Source of the DNA: Halorhabdus sp. BNX81 | GTDB lineage: Archaea; Halobacteriota; Halobacteria; Halobacteriales; Haloarculaceae | Reading direction: 5' to 3' | Length of the DNA: 64,000 nt | Assembly: GCF_029229925.1 (NCBI RefSeq) | Contig: NZ_CP107254.1 | Coordinates: 1,922,001 to 1,986,000, forward strand | Shown: one piece after another, positions 56,227-64,000 of the stretch | Numbering within the stretch: the stretch's first letter is position 1 | Layout: each line of letters opens with the position of its first letter | Program-made: the position numbers and the translations under genes | The notes under the pieces: generated by a model | Told to the model about the DNA's origin: nothing | Databases searched by the model: none | The model's input: only the letters and a program-made list of their open reading frames with translations

Positions 56227-56964
56227 TCAGTAGCCGTCCCAGTCGATCCAGTCCTGTTCCCAGCCGGTCCTCGATTGGGCGGCCTGCTGGGCGCGCTCGC
56301 GGTCCTCGCGGTGGGTCCGGTTGCGTTCGACGGCTCCGCTTTGCTCGCCCTCGACGAGCAACGGGGCGAAGGCGACGCCGCCGTGACGCTCGGTGACGTC
56401 GCCGTCCTCGACGGTCACGAGCGTCTGGTCGCCTGTGCCGAGGGGCATGACGAGTCGGCCGTCAGGGGCGAGCTGGTCGAGCAGCGCACGCGGGGGGTTC
56501 ACCGCCGCGGCTTCGAGCAGAATCCGATCGTACGGCGCGTATTCCGGGAGGCCCTCGCTGCCGTCCCGGCAGTCGACGAGCACGGCATCGTAGCCGGCGC
56601 TGGCGAGATTCTCGCGAGCCTCGTACACCACCCGGCGGGTGATGTCGACGGCGTGGACGCGCTCGGGGCCGACGATCTCCGCCGCGAGGGCGGCCGTGTA
56701 TCCAATGCCTACGCCGACGATCAGGACCGAATCGTCGGGCTCGGGCGCGAGCGCGTCAAACAGTCGGGCGACGGTACTCGGTGCGAGAACCCGCGTTCCG
56801 AGTCGCTCGGTCTCGCGATCGGCATACGCCGTGCGGTCGTCATCGAAGAAGTCGTGGCGCGGGACGGATCCCATCGCACTTGCCACGGCTGCCTCGCTGA
56901 GGAGGCTCGCACGCCGGTGGCGGAGCCCGTCGACCATGTCCTCGCGCAACACCGCATGGTCCAT
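56227..56964 (-). CDS. PIMT-like methyltransferase, divergent paralogue
   Basis: The 245-aa protein follows the protein-L-isoaspartate methyltransferase plan: PRHDFFDDDRTAYADRETE, LGTRVLAPSTVARLFDALAP and SAM loop LIVGVGIGYTAALAAEIVG. The canonical GTGSGY and the active-site loop are altered (VGVGIGY, and VDITRRVVYE instead of VEx(x)xxLxE), and a C-terminal extension of about 40 residues is added. It lies next to a more canonical copy. Its own activity may differ. Confidence 0.82.
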   Translation of the reverse strand: MDHAVLREDMVDGLRHRRASLLSEAAVASAMGSVPRHDFFDDDRTAYADRETERLGTRVLAPSTVARLFDALAPEPDDSVLIVGVGIGYTAALAAEIVGPERVHAVDITRRVVYEARENLASAGYDAVLVDCRDGSEGLPEYAPYDRILLEAAAVNPPRALLDQLAPDGRLVMPLGTGDQTLVTVEDGDVTERHGGVAFAPLLVEGEQSGAVERNRTHREDRERAQQAAQSRTGWEQDWIDWDGY

Positions 56965-57043
56965 ACGCGAGATTGCGACCGCACCCTAATGAACGTCGCG
57001 CTCGCCGGCGGTTCGAGACGGCAATCCCGCTCCGACGACCCGG

Positions 57044-57721
57044 CTACGTCCCGCCCTGCATCTGGACGAACCGCACACCGCCGAAGGTCTCGCGTTCGGT
57101 CGAGCCATCCGGACGTTTCTGAACCCGCACGAGCGTCTGTCGACGGTCACCGATCGGCCCGAGGAAGATTCCGCCCGGTCGAAGCTGATCGAGAAGCGCG
57201 TCCGGCACTGCACTGGCCGCCGCAGTCAGGTAACTCCGGTCGTAGGGCGCGTGTTCCGGCCAGCCGTCGTGGCCGTCGCCGACAGTGATCGAGATGTCCC
57301 CATAGCCGAGTTCGGCGAGTCGATCACGCGCGCGCTCGGCCAGTGAGGAATGGTACTCGACGCTGTAGACGTTCTCCCCGCCCACGACCTCGGCGGTGAC
57401 GGCCGCGTGATACCCACAGCCGGTGCCGACCTCCAGCACTTCATGGCCGGGTTCGAGTTCGAGACGGTCGACCATGATGGCCACCATGTGCGGCGCACTG
57501 ATGGTCTGGCCCTCGCCGATCGGCAGCGGCCGGTCGGCGTAGGCGTGTCGGCGCTTCCTTTCGGGGACGAACTCGTGGCGAGGGACTGCTTCCAGGGCAT
57601 CGAGCGCACGCTCGCTGACGCGCTCGCGCTCCCGGAGTTGCTCGATCAACTCGTCGCGCTGGCGCTCGAAACCGCTCTCGCCATCACCGGACCCCTCACC
57701 GCCGGAGTCCCGCCAGCCCAT
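57044..57721 (-). CDS. pcm: Protein-L-isoaspartate O-methyltransferase
   Basis: Pcm repairs isoaspartyl residues in aged proteins using SAM. The 225-aa protein starts at ATG 57721 and has PRHEFVPERKRRHAYADRPLP, QTISAPHMVAIM, EVLEVGTGCGYHAAVTAEVVG and VEYHSSLAE. These are the standard PIMT motifs in order. It lies between the zinc-finger gene (4-base gap) and the divergent paralogue. Confidence 0.93.
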   Translation of the reverse strand: MGWRDSGGEGSGDGESGFERQRDELIEQLRERERVSERALDALEAVPRHEFVPERKRRHAYADRPLPIGEGQTISAPHMVAIMVDRLELEPGHEVLEVGTGCGYHAAVTAEVVGGENVYSVEYHSSLAERARDRLAELGYGDISITVGDGHDGWPEHAPYDRSYLTAAASAVPDALLDQLRPGGIFLGPIGDRRQTLVRVQKRPDGSTERETFGGVRFVQMQGGT

Positions 57722-57725
57722 GCTC

Positions 57726-58373
57726 TCACCACGCCGACCATGCGTCGCTGGTCTCGTCGCGGAGATACAGCCGGTTGATGTCCTTTGCGAAGGCCTTGTC
57801 GTTGTCGTGATCGAGTTTCTCGTGTTGGTACCCGACAGCGTCGTCCCGGAGGTGGATGCCTTCGACGGTAAAGGAGAAGTCACCGAGGTCGTCGGTCGCG
57901 CCGACGACGAACTCGTAGTCGCCGGGGACGTGCAACTGCTCGCTACGGGTCTCGTCGCGGGCCCCCGACTTGGGATGGACGGTCGCGTTGACGGCGACGT
58001 TGCCCACCGCACGCGTCCAGATCGTCTCGACGTCTTCGGTCTGAGCCTCCTCGACGCGACCCTCGTCGAGTTCGAGACTCGTGATCCGGACGGTCATGAT
58101 CGCTTCATCGGTCTCTAAGAGGAACTCCTCGCCGACGGCCAGCGTCTCCTCGGCCGGCGGCTCGGTCGTCGCCTTGAAGGACTCGCCGTCCTGGGAGACG
58201 ACAACGTCGCGCTGGACCGTCTGCTCCTCGGGGAGGGACGTCTTGTGGACGTGATCGCACTCCGTACATCGGACCGTTGCCTGCCCGCCAGTCGAAAGCA
58301 CCTCGTGGACCGTCTCCAGATCCGGCGAGCACGCCGGACAGGGGAGCCCCACTCGCTGTGAAGATTCGCTCAT
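57726..58373 (-). CDS. HVO_0476-family zinc-finger protein
   Basis: The 215-aa protein has an N-terminal zinc ribbon with CPACS near residue 12 and CTECDH near residue 36, followed by a beta-rich domain (DDLGDFSFTVEGIHLRDDAVGYQHEKLDHD). This matches the HVO_0476 family, whose role is unknown. ATG 58373 is taken; the longer frame from 58454 is not needed. It probably shares a transcript with pcm. Confidence 0.82.
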   Translation of the reverse strand: MSESSQRVGLPCPACSPDLETVHEVLSTGGQATVRCTECDHVHKTSLPEEQTVQRDVVVSQDGESFKATTEPPAEETLAVGEEFLLETDEAIMTVRITSLELDEGRVEEAQTEDVETIWTRAVGNVAVNATVHPKSGARDETRSEQLHVPGDYEFVVGATDDLGDFSFTVEGIHLRDDAVGYQHEKLDHDNDKAFAKDINRLYLRDETSDAWSAW

Positions 58374-58453
58374 GGTCGTTGGTACTCGGTGGGAACGTAA
58401 AAGGTCGCCGTCGCCGCGCTGTGAGAGACGGCTGTCTGGACCGGCACCCGACA

Positions 58454-59407
58454 CTACGGCGTCGGCAAGTCGATCTCCTCGCCGTCGGCGTAGACCGTCG
58501 GGTTCCGGAGAATCCCGTCGAGGTGGATCGGCGCGTCGGTGTCCCCGCCGATGCCGGCGTCGTCACCGACCGCGAAGTGGACAGTGCCGCCAGCTTTCTC
58601 GTCTAAGAGGACCGAGCCCACGAGCTGAGAGACCCCCACGTTCGTGCCGATGCCGAGTTCCGCGAGATTGTAGGCGTCTTCGCCGACCTCCTCGGCGGCG
58701 GTTTCGACTTGCTCGCGGATCGTGTCGTCGTCGATATCCGTGACGTAGCCGTCCTCGACTTCGAGACGGATCGAGTGACCCTCCTCAAGCAAGCCGTGGG
58801 GAGCCATCGTGCCCGTAACGACGATCGTTCCGTCGGCGGTCTCCGGACTCAGGAAGATCTCGCCGGCCGGCAGGTTCGACATCGCACCTGGGTCGTGGAC
58901 GATCCCGGTGTCGAGTTGCCACTCTCTGTCGCCCGGCTGGAGCGTGATGTCGGTTCCCTCTGGCGAGGTGACCCGAAGTTCCGTGGCGTGCTCGACGGCT
59001 TCGAGCAGACGCTCGCTCGCCGCGCGGATCTCCTCGTAATCGACGGCCAATCCTGTTTTGAAGACCTCCTCGGTGATCCCCGGCAGCGTCGCCACGCGAC
59101 CGCCGGCGTCGGTCGTGTCAGTCCGCGCCCGGGTGTGGGTCAGGCTCTTGGTCGTCGGCGCGAGGACGACGTCGGCACTCGCCATCGCCGTCGCCACCGG
59201 TTCCGGCGGTTCCTCGCCGTGCTGATCGCCCGGCGGGTACTGGATGATCATCGCCTCGTCGGTCGTCTCACTCGCGACCGCATAGAGCGCCTCGCCGATC
59301 GGCCGGCGCTCGTCGTCGGTCACGATCAGACACGACTCCTCGCTGTCGAGGGCCAGACACTGTCCCACTGCGGTCTCGGCCGGGCCCCGTAGCTCTGAGT
59401 CACTCAT
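58454..59407 (-). CDS. AmpS/M29-type aminopeptidase
   Basis: The 317-aa protein begins MSDSELRGPAETAVGQCL and shows the AmpS metallopeptidase segments: ATELRVTSPEGTDITLQPGD, ELGIGTNVGVSQLVGSVLLDEK, then HFAVGDD and GDTDAPIHLDGIL. The Glu, His and Asp metal positions of the family appear in the last two. Size is shorter than many M29 members (about 400 aa), as is usual in haloarchaeal versions. Confidence 0.82.
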   Translation of the reverse strand: MSDSELRGPAETAVGQCLALDSEESCLIVTDDERRPIGEALYAVASETTDEAMIIQYPPGDQHGEEPPEPVATAMASADVVLAPTTKSLTHTRARTDTTDAGGRVATLPGITEEVFKTGLAVDYEEIRAASERLLEAVEHATELRVTSPEGTDITLQPGDREWQLDTGIVHDPGAMSNLPAGEIFLSPETADGTIVVTGTMAPHGLLEEGHSIRLEVEDGYVTDIDDDTIREQVETAAEEVGEDAYNLAELGIGTNVGVSQLVGSVLLDEKAGGTVHFAVGDDAGIGGDTDAPIHLDGILRNPTVYADGEEIDLPTP

Positions 59408-59468
59408 GGACGCCGGTATGGTGTGGGGAGAATAGTGTGTTTCGTCCGCGGGTCGACCTGACCCCGAT

Positions 59469-59960
59469 TCAGTCGAGTTCGAACGCCTCGATCTCGCCCG
59501 TCTCGGTGTCGATGACGACGGCCGCCTGGGGGGCCGGCGCTTCCGGAATCGGAACCCCGCCGGGATTGAGCCGGACCGTCCCGTCGCGTTCCTCGCTGAC
59601 TCGTTCGTGGGTGTGGCCGTGGAGGACGTAGTCGTAGCTCCCTGACTCGACCAGCGCGTCGACGATGGCGTCGCTGGTCCCATGATAGACCGCAAAATCA
59701 ACCCCGTCAAACGTCAACTCGCCCATCTCACCGAGATACGTGCCGAACTCCGCGACGGTGTCGGCGAGCGCCCACTCGCCGTCGTTGTTGCCGCGGACGG
59801 CATAGAAGTCGAAGTCCGCGTCGAAGGGCGTCGCCGAAAACGGCGCGACGATGTCGCCGCAGTGGATCACGGCTTCGACATCCTCGACGATGAACCGCTC
59901 GACTGCTCGCTCGATCACGTCGCTTGCGTCGTGAGTGTCCGCGATGACGCCGATTTTCAT
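59469..59960 (-). CDS. YfcE-type metallophosphodiesterase
   Basis: The 163-aa protein has the calcineurin-like metal motifs MKIGVIADTHD, VIHCGDIV, VRGNNDGE and YVLHGHTHE. YfcE and MJ0936 proteins hydrolyse phosphodiesters in vitro; the physiological substrate is unknown. Start ATG 59960. Confidence 0.93.
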   Translation of the reverse strand: MKIGVIADTHDASDVIERAVERFIVEDVEAVIHCGDIVAPFSATPFDADFDFYAVRGNNDGEWALADTVAEFGTYLGEMGELTFDGVDFAVYHGTSDAIVDALVESGSYDYVLHGHTHERVSEERDGTVRLNPGGVPIPEAPAPQAAVVIDTETGEIEAFELD

Positions 59961-60033
59961 GGTAGATGGCGGTACGGATGGGGTAGTGAAAACGGTTGGC
60001 GACCATGATCTCACTGTCGACGCCGGACCGGGC

Positions 60034-60543
60034 TCAGGCGAGATCCTCGATGCGGCGAAGGAGTTTCGCATATAAGTCCGGCGCGCCGTACCAGCCGGCA
60101 TCGACCATCGCGTCGATGGTCTCGCGTGCCTCCTCGGCAGTGATCGCGTCTCGCTTGAGTGATCGAAGCACGAGGTATGCCGTCCCGCGCGTCTCGATCC
60201 CCTCGGCGGCGGCCACGTCGCGACCGTACTGTCCGTCCATGACGCCGGTCCCATCCCGGGCTGCTGCCAGCGCGAGGACTGCGGCGTCCGCCTCGCTGAG
60301 ACTGTCGTTCGCTGCCAGGCGTTCGAAGGAGTCCGTTCGTTCCACCGTTGCGACAGTCAGTACGTCGTCCTCGACGGCGCGCTCGACGCGCCTGGCGTCA
60401 GCGTGCCCGGCTTCGAGGCCGACCGTGACGACCTCGTCGTAGACGCGTTCTGGAACCAATCGATCGTCTTCGAACGCGGTGAGCATCCCGAGTCGATCGA
60501 CAGTCGCGAGATAGATCAACGGCGTCGCATCGAAGACGTGCAT
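60034..60543 (-). CDS. PIN-domain toxin (DUF3368-like)
   Basis: The 169-aa protein has a PIN nuclease plan: MHVFDATPLIYLATVDR (first Asp), the LSEADAAVLALAAA segment (Glu, Asp) and a third acidic patch VMDGQYGRDVAAAEG. It follows the UPF0175 gene with one base between. Together they form a VapBC-like toxin-antitoxin pair. Confidence 0.82.
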   Translation of the reverse strand: MHVFDATPLIYLATVDRLGMLTAFEDDRLVPERVYDEVVTVGLEAGHADARRVERAVEDDVLTVATVERTDSFERLAANDSLSEADAAVLALAAARDGTGVMDGQYGRDVAAAEGIETRGTAYLVLRSLKRDAITAEEARETIDAMVDAGWYGAPDLYAKLLRRIEDLA

Positions 60544-60544
60544 C

Positions 60545-60835
60545 TCACAGAGAGTCGATATCGTCCACGAGGTGATCGTCGCCGACCCAGGTCACGTCCC
60601 GTTCCTCGAGCAGACGGGTGAAATCCCACACCGACATGTCCGCGAGTTGGGCCGCCCGCGAGAAGGAGATCTCACCGGCCTCGAATCGTTCGATCGCCCG
60701 ATCGCGTCGCCAGTCTTCGAGCCCCTCCGCAAGCAGTTTCCGAACGGCCGTACTCCGGTCGAGGCGTTCCTCATGGAGGTACGTCTCCAGTTCGTCCTCA
60801 AGGTCGTCGGGGACGCGCGCCGAAATCGTTCCCAT
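60545..60835 (-). CDS. UPF0175 family antitoxin
   Basis: The 96-aa protein from ATG 60835 has a ribbon-helix-helix N-terminus (GTISARVPDDLEDELETYLHEE, then STAVRKLLAEGLEDW) and the UPF0175 core EISFSRAAQLADMSVWDFTRLLEER. This family pairs with DUF3368 PIN nucleases. The stretch upstream (to 60904) is not part of the gene. Confidence 0.84.
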   Translation of the reverse strand: MGTISARVPDDLEDELETYLHEERLDRSTAVRKLLAEGLEDWRRDRAIERFEAGEISFSRAAQLADMSVWDFTRLLEERDVTWVGDDHLVDDIDSL

Positions 60836-60913
60836 GTCGTTTACTTTGCACACGATGTATACGAATCTTTCGACTAGTTGGTTCGAAGGGAGCGACGAAA
60901 CCAACTGACGAAC

Positions 60914-63502
60914 TCAGTCCGAACGCAGCCCGTCGGCAACCACTCGTTCCCGGAGGACGAGCAGGCCGGGCAACATCGTGACGACGGCGACGAACGCGAA
61001 GATGATCGCCAGTCCGGTCACGATGCCGAAGCGCCGGAGGGGTGGCGACAGCGCAACGGCCAGAACGCCGAAGGCGGCGGCCGTCGTCGCCGCGCTGGCG
61101 AGCAAGGTCCCGCCGGTTCCGGTGATCGTCCGCACGAGTGCGTCCGCGACGGTGTCGCGTTCCTCACGCTCGGCCATGAAGCGCTCGCCAGCGTGGATAG
61201 AGTAGTCCACGCCAAGCCCGATCGCGAGGCTCGTGATGACGGCCGTCTCGCTGTTGAAGGAGATATCCAGGGCCGCCATCGCGCCGAGCAGCCACGCCAG
61301 CGAGACCACGACGGGCGCGAGCACGAGCGCGCCGAGCGACCACGAACCATAGCGCAGGCCGAACAGTCCAGTCGCGAACACCAGAATGACCACCAGCGTC
61401 ACCGCGAAAGCTTCGACCAGGGTCTCCAGCAGTGCGTCCTGAATCACGGCAGTCGAGACCGGCGCGCCCGTCGCGACGGCGGTGATCCCGGTCGCCTCGG
61501 CTTCGATCCCCTCGGCGAACGTCCGCGTGTCGTCGGCGATGGTCTGGGCCGATTCGCTGGAGCGGACCGAGAGCACGAGTCGCGCCGACGTGATCTTGCC
61601 GTCTGCCGACCGACTCAGGACCTGCGAGGCGGCCGCCTCGTCGGCCTCGAACAGCGCGGCGTAGACCGTCTCGACGTTCTCGTCGGGCAGGCCGTCGTCG
61701 TTCGCGTCGTTGCGCTCGACAAGCGACGCGAACGATTCGTTGTCGCTTGCGACTGCACGGATCGCGGTGTGGGGACCGTCGAGTGCCGCCCGGCCGTCCG
61801 GTCGAAGCTGGATCGAGCTGCCGTCGGAGACGGCCCCTGTGGCATTGTCGAGGGCTGACAGGATCGACCCACTGGCCAGCCCGTCCCCGCGTATCAGCAC
61901 CTGTGACTGGCCGCCCTCCCCGCGAAGCTGGAAGTTGTCGCTGAGGTACGCGAAGTCATCGGCGATGGTGTAGGTGTCTGGAGCGAGTGGCCCAGGAAGT
62001 GACTTGGCCCAGTCCGGTGCGTCGGTCGGCAGGAAGTCGGCCTCGTTGAACTCCGTGTCGATGGTCGTCGCGCCGTAGGCCCCCGCAGTGCCGAGCAGGA
62101 GCGCCACGACGACGATCACCACCGGCGCGCGCATGGTGACCGAGCCGAGTTTCTCGAGGACTGCGTTCGCACTCCCGCCCCCGACGCCGAAGGCTGGTTT
62201 GGCCCGGCTCCAGCCGAGCCGATGCTCGACGAAGCCGTCGACTTCGATCTTGAGCGCCGGGAGAAAGATACCGAAGGCGACGAACGTCGCGAAGATCCCG
62301 CCGGCGCTGAGCACTGCGAAGTCTCGTATCGCCGGCAGTGGACTGACGACGTTCGAAAGGAAGCCGACACCGGTCGAGACAGTCGCCGCCGCGAGCGCCA
62401 GGACGACGCTGCCGAGACCGACCGCCATCGCGGTCCGGATGGATCGGTTCCCGGCGTCAGCAGTCTCACTCGACGAACCGCCCTCAAGCGTCCCCGCGCG
62501 GGCCTCCCGGTAGCGCATCACGACGTGCAGCGCGTAGTCGATGCTCAACCCGATCAACAGGAAGGGAACGGCGATCAGGATGACGTTCATCGGGATGGCG
62601 AGCCAGCCCATCAGCCCCGCCAGCCACGCCATCACGACGCCGATCCCGACGAACGCAAGCAGGATGTCGAGGACATCGCGGTAGGTGATCCCCAGCACCA
62701 GCACGATCAGCGCGAGCGCGAAGGGCGTGATGATGGTGAAGCTGTCCCCCGTCGCCCGCGTGGAGGCGTCGTCCTGGATGCCCTGGCCGAAGACGAACGC
62801 GTCGGCGAATCGCTCTTCGACCAATCCGTCGATCGCCACCTGGGCGTCGTAGGCAGCCTGCGGATCGCTGTTCTCGCCACTCGCGTCGACCTGGCTGATC
62901 AGCGTCAGCCGCGCCTCGGCGCGCGTCTCACCCGGCTCGTACTCACGGGGCAGGAACGCGTAGGGATCGCGCTCGGTCAGCGACGACCCGTCGGGGTCGA
63001 GGACGCGTGCGAGCAACCCCTCGACTTCCGCGTCGCTTTGCTCCTCGAGGGCCGCGATCTGGGCGGACAGCGACGGGGGTTCGGCCGGCGGCGGCCCCCC
63101 CTCGGCGGTGGCGTCGGCGTAGACGGCGGCCGTCCCGACGAGGTTCTCGATGCCGATCAGCCCCGGTTCGGCGAGCGTTCCGCTGATCGAGTCGTCGGTC
63201 CTGACGGTCTGCTGCAATCGAAGTCCCTCGAGCAACGAGTCTCTCGTGAGAACGTCCCCGCCCTCGTCGCGGACGACGAGCTGTGCAGCGATCCCCTCGC
63301 TACCCCCGTAGTTCTCCCGGACGAACTCGGCGGCGTCGGTCTCCGCGGTGTCGACCTGGAACTGGCCGACGCCGGCACTCCCCGTTTCGCCGACCGTCGC
63401 CCCGGCCGCGACGAGGATCGTCAGCGCCAGGACGGCGAGGACGACGAATTTGCTGTGGGTGGCGATCCAGTCCGCGTATCGGCGAGATATCGTTTCTGAC
63501 AT
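60914..63502 (-). CDS. MMPL/RND family exporter
   Basis: The 862-aa protein from ATG 63502 has two homologous halves, each with one helix, a large extracellular domain and five clustered helices. The conserved GLSIDYALHVVMRYRE and GLGVDYSIHAGERFMAERE mark the two transmembrane cores and carry the acid residues of RND proton relays. Substrate is unknown; archaeal MMPL proteins may move lipids or hydrophobic compounds. A palindromic operator-like sequence lies upstream at 63638. Confidence 0.86.
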   Translation of the reverse strand: MSETISRRYADWIATHSKFVVLAVLALTILVAAGATVGETGSAGVGQFQVDTAETDAAEFVRENYGGSEGIAAQLVVRDEGGDVLTRDSLLEGLRLQQTVRTDDSISGTLAEPGLIGIENLVGTAAVYADATAEGGPPPAEPPSLSAQIAALEEQSDAEVEGLLARVLDPDGSSLTERDPYAFLPREYEPGETRAEARLTLISQVDASGENSDPQAAYDAQVAIDGLVEERFADAFVFGQGIQDDASTRATGDSFTIITPFALALIVLVLGITYRDVLDILLAFVGIGVVMAWLAGLMGWLAIPMNVILIAVPFLLIGLSIDYALHVVMRYREARAGTLEGGSSSETADAGNRSIRTAMAVGLGSVVLALAAATVSTGVGFLSNVVSPLPAIRDFAVLSAGGIFATFVAFGIFLPALKIEVDGFVEHRLGWSRAKPAFGVGGGSANAVLEKLGSVTMRAPVVIVVVALLLGTAGAYGATTIDTEFNEADFLPTDAPDWAKSLPGPLAPDTYTIADDFAYLSDNFQLRGEGGQSQVLIRGDGLASGSILSALDNATGAVSDGSSIQLRPDGRAALDGPHTAIRAVASDNESFASLVERNDANDDGLPDENVETVYAALFEADEAAASQVLSRSADGKITSARLVLSVRSSESAQTIADDTRTFAEGIEAEATGITAVATGAPVSTAVIQDALLETLVEAFAVTLVVILVFATGLFGLRYGSWSLGALVLAPVVVSLAWLLGAMAALDISFNSETAVITSLAIGLGVDYSIHAGERFMAEREERDTVADALVRTITGTGGTLLASAATTAAAFGVLAVALSPPLRRFGIVTGLAIIFAFVAVVTMLPGLLVLRERVVADGLRSD

Positions 63503-63637
63503 AGGTTCGTCCGTAATTCGTCGATCCGAGTGGCCGGCGGAGACGGCGATCCCGGAGAGCGGGAACTGACCTGGCCGGACCGCCACGCCACGTTCTCGGG
63601 TCGTTAGACGACGTTCGCGCCGCCCTCTTAAGTGTTT

Positions 63638-63649
63638 GTAGAATCCTAC
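63638..63649. promoter_or_regulatory. Palindrome-like operator candidate
   Basis: GTAGAATCCTAC is an imperfect palindrome (reverse complement GTAGGATTCTAC) directly beside the AT-rich tract ctatatttt (63649-63657), about 140 bases upstream of the RND gene start. It could bind a repressor of the exporter, but this is a single site and chance is possible. Confidence 0.3.
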
Positions 63650-63737
63650 TATATTTTCTTCAAGGACGGCTGGCGATCCCCCCGCAAAGACGGATTCCGG
63701 AACGGACGGCGGCCGCTACCGGTCCGTGAGACAGGGC

Positions 63738-63744
63738 AAAAAAA
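63738..63744 (-). terminator. Poly-T terminator of pgk
   Basis: On the minus strand a GC-rich tract (gcgcgagcgg) is followed by seven T residues, 38 bases after the pgk stop. Archaeal terminators are often simple T-runs like this. Confidence 0.5.
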
Positions 63745-63781
63745 CCGCTCGCGCCGACGGAAACGACGTCGAGACGTTCGA

Positions 63782-64000
63782 TCAGTCTGCCTGCTCGATC
63801 AGCACTTCGGCGGCCTCGAGTTCCTGGCCGGTCAGGGCGTTGAGGTACGCGCCGCCGGCGATCGAGATGTGATCGTAGTCGTCCTCACTCAGTCCGTACA
63901 TCGAGAGCGTCCGGGCGGTGTCGCCGCCGCCGACCACCGAGAAGCAGTCGGTGCGACCGATGGCCTCGATGAGTTCGACCGTGCCGTCGGCGAAGCGCTC
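63782..64000 (-). CDS. pgk: Phosphoglycerate kinase, C-terminal part (cut by window end)
   Basis: The last 72 codons include VVGGGDTARTLSMYGLSEDD and HISIAGGAYLNALTGQELEA, the nucleotide-site Gly-rich segment and helix of Pgk. The stop is at 63782-63784. Pgk makes ATP and 3-phosphoglycerate from 1,3-bisphosphoglycerate. The 5' part lies outside the window. Confidence 0.92.
   Translation of the reverse strand, partial: ERFADGTVELIEAIGRTDCFSVVGGGDTARTLSMYGLSEDDYDHISIAGGAYLNALTGQELEAAEVLIEQAD

Overview
The window reads as chromosomal DNA of a haloarchaeon (class Halobacteria). Proteins are rich in Asp and Glu, most of the window is GC-rich, and several families are archaeal or haloarchaeal: HalX and DUF7504 proteins, DUF7503 and DUF7550 micropeptides, ribosomal protein L21e, Rpb4-type and L-type RNA polymerase subunits, elongation factor 1-beta, a DUF655 protein and a CPxCG zinc-finger microprotein. 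Genus is not determined; Haloarculaceae (Halorhabdus/Halapricum-like) is only a guess. No CRISPR array, rRNA or intact insertion sequence was seen.

Layout. 1-2,445 is an AT-richer island that ends at a tRNA-Ser(TGA) gene. It holds a broken tyrosine recombinase, two orphan membrane proteins, a DUF3892 protein, a block of strong stem-loops, and a second copy of the 3' end of the tRNA. This looks like the scar of an integrative element. 2,942-8,273 carries a 2Fe-2S ferredoxin, purB, leuB and a fructose catabolism pair (pfkB-type kinase and class II aldolase). 8,406-10,693 holds a CHAT (caspase-fold) protease-like protein and a 46-aa membrane micropeptide, convergent and with overlapping stop codons. 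A DUF7504/HalX regulatory pair follows. 12,168-19,330 is a branched-chain amino acid cluster on the minus strand: leuA, ilvB, ilvN, ilvC, leuC, leuD. leuA has no usable in-frame start codon.

19,479-31,190 has a membrane metallophosphoesterase, a DASS/TrkA-C transporter, purL, a HicB/HicA toxin-antitoxin pair, hisF and then an information-processing run: Zn-ribbon protein, rpoL, HVO_2753-like zinc finger, ef1B, rpl21e, rpoF, DUF655, ksgA and hemK. 31,731-36,083 has alaX and a four-gene run, UbiD decarboxylase, aconitase X large and small subunits, and UbiX. This is the gene set of the archaeal (anhydromevalonate) mevalonate route. 36,187-54,059 is mostly metabolism and transport: AEC and MATE transporters, gltB-gltD, RraA-like, NAD epimerase, aldo-keto reductase, rtcA, FAD oxidoreductase and a CapA-like lipoprotein, with a frameshifted DUF1328 gene at about 52.5 kb. 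54,171-63,502 has an HTH/MazF-like pair, Hsp20, two crcB genes, two pcm-like methyltransferases, a zinc-finger protein, an AmpS-type aminopeptidase, a YfcE-type phosphodiesterase, a UPF0175/PIN pair and an RND exporter. The window ends inside pgk.

How it fits together. leuB and leuABCD with ilvBCN cover leucine and valine/isoleucine synthesis, gltBD supplies glutamate, and purB, purL and hisF belong to purine and histidine synthesis. Three toxin-antitoxin pairs, the CHAT pair and the tRNA-linked scar are the accessory fraction. Two otherwise conserved genes (leuA, DUF1328) each look one base out of frame near the 5' end, which could be real or could be assembly error.
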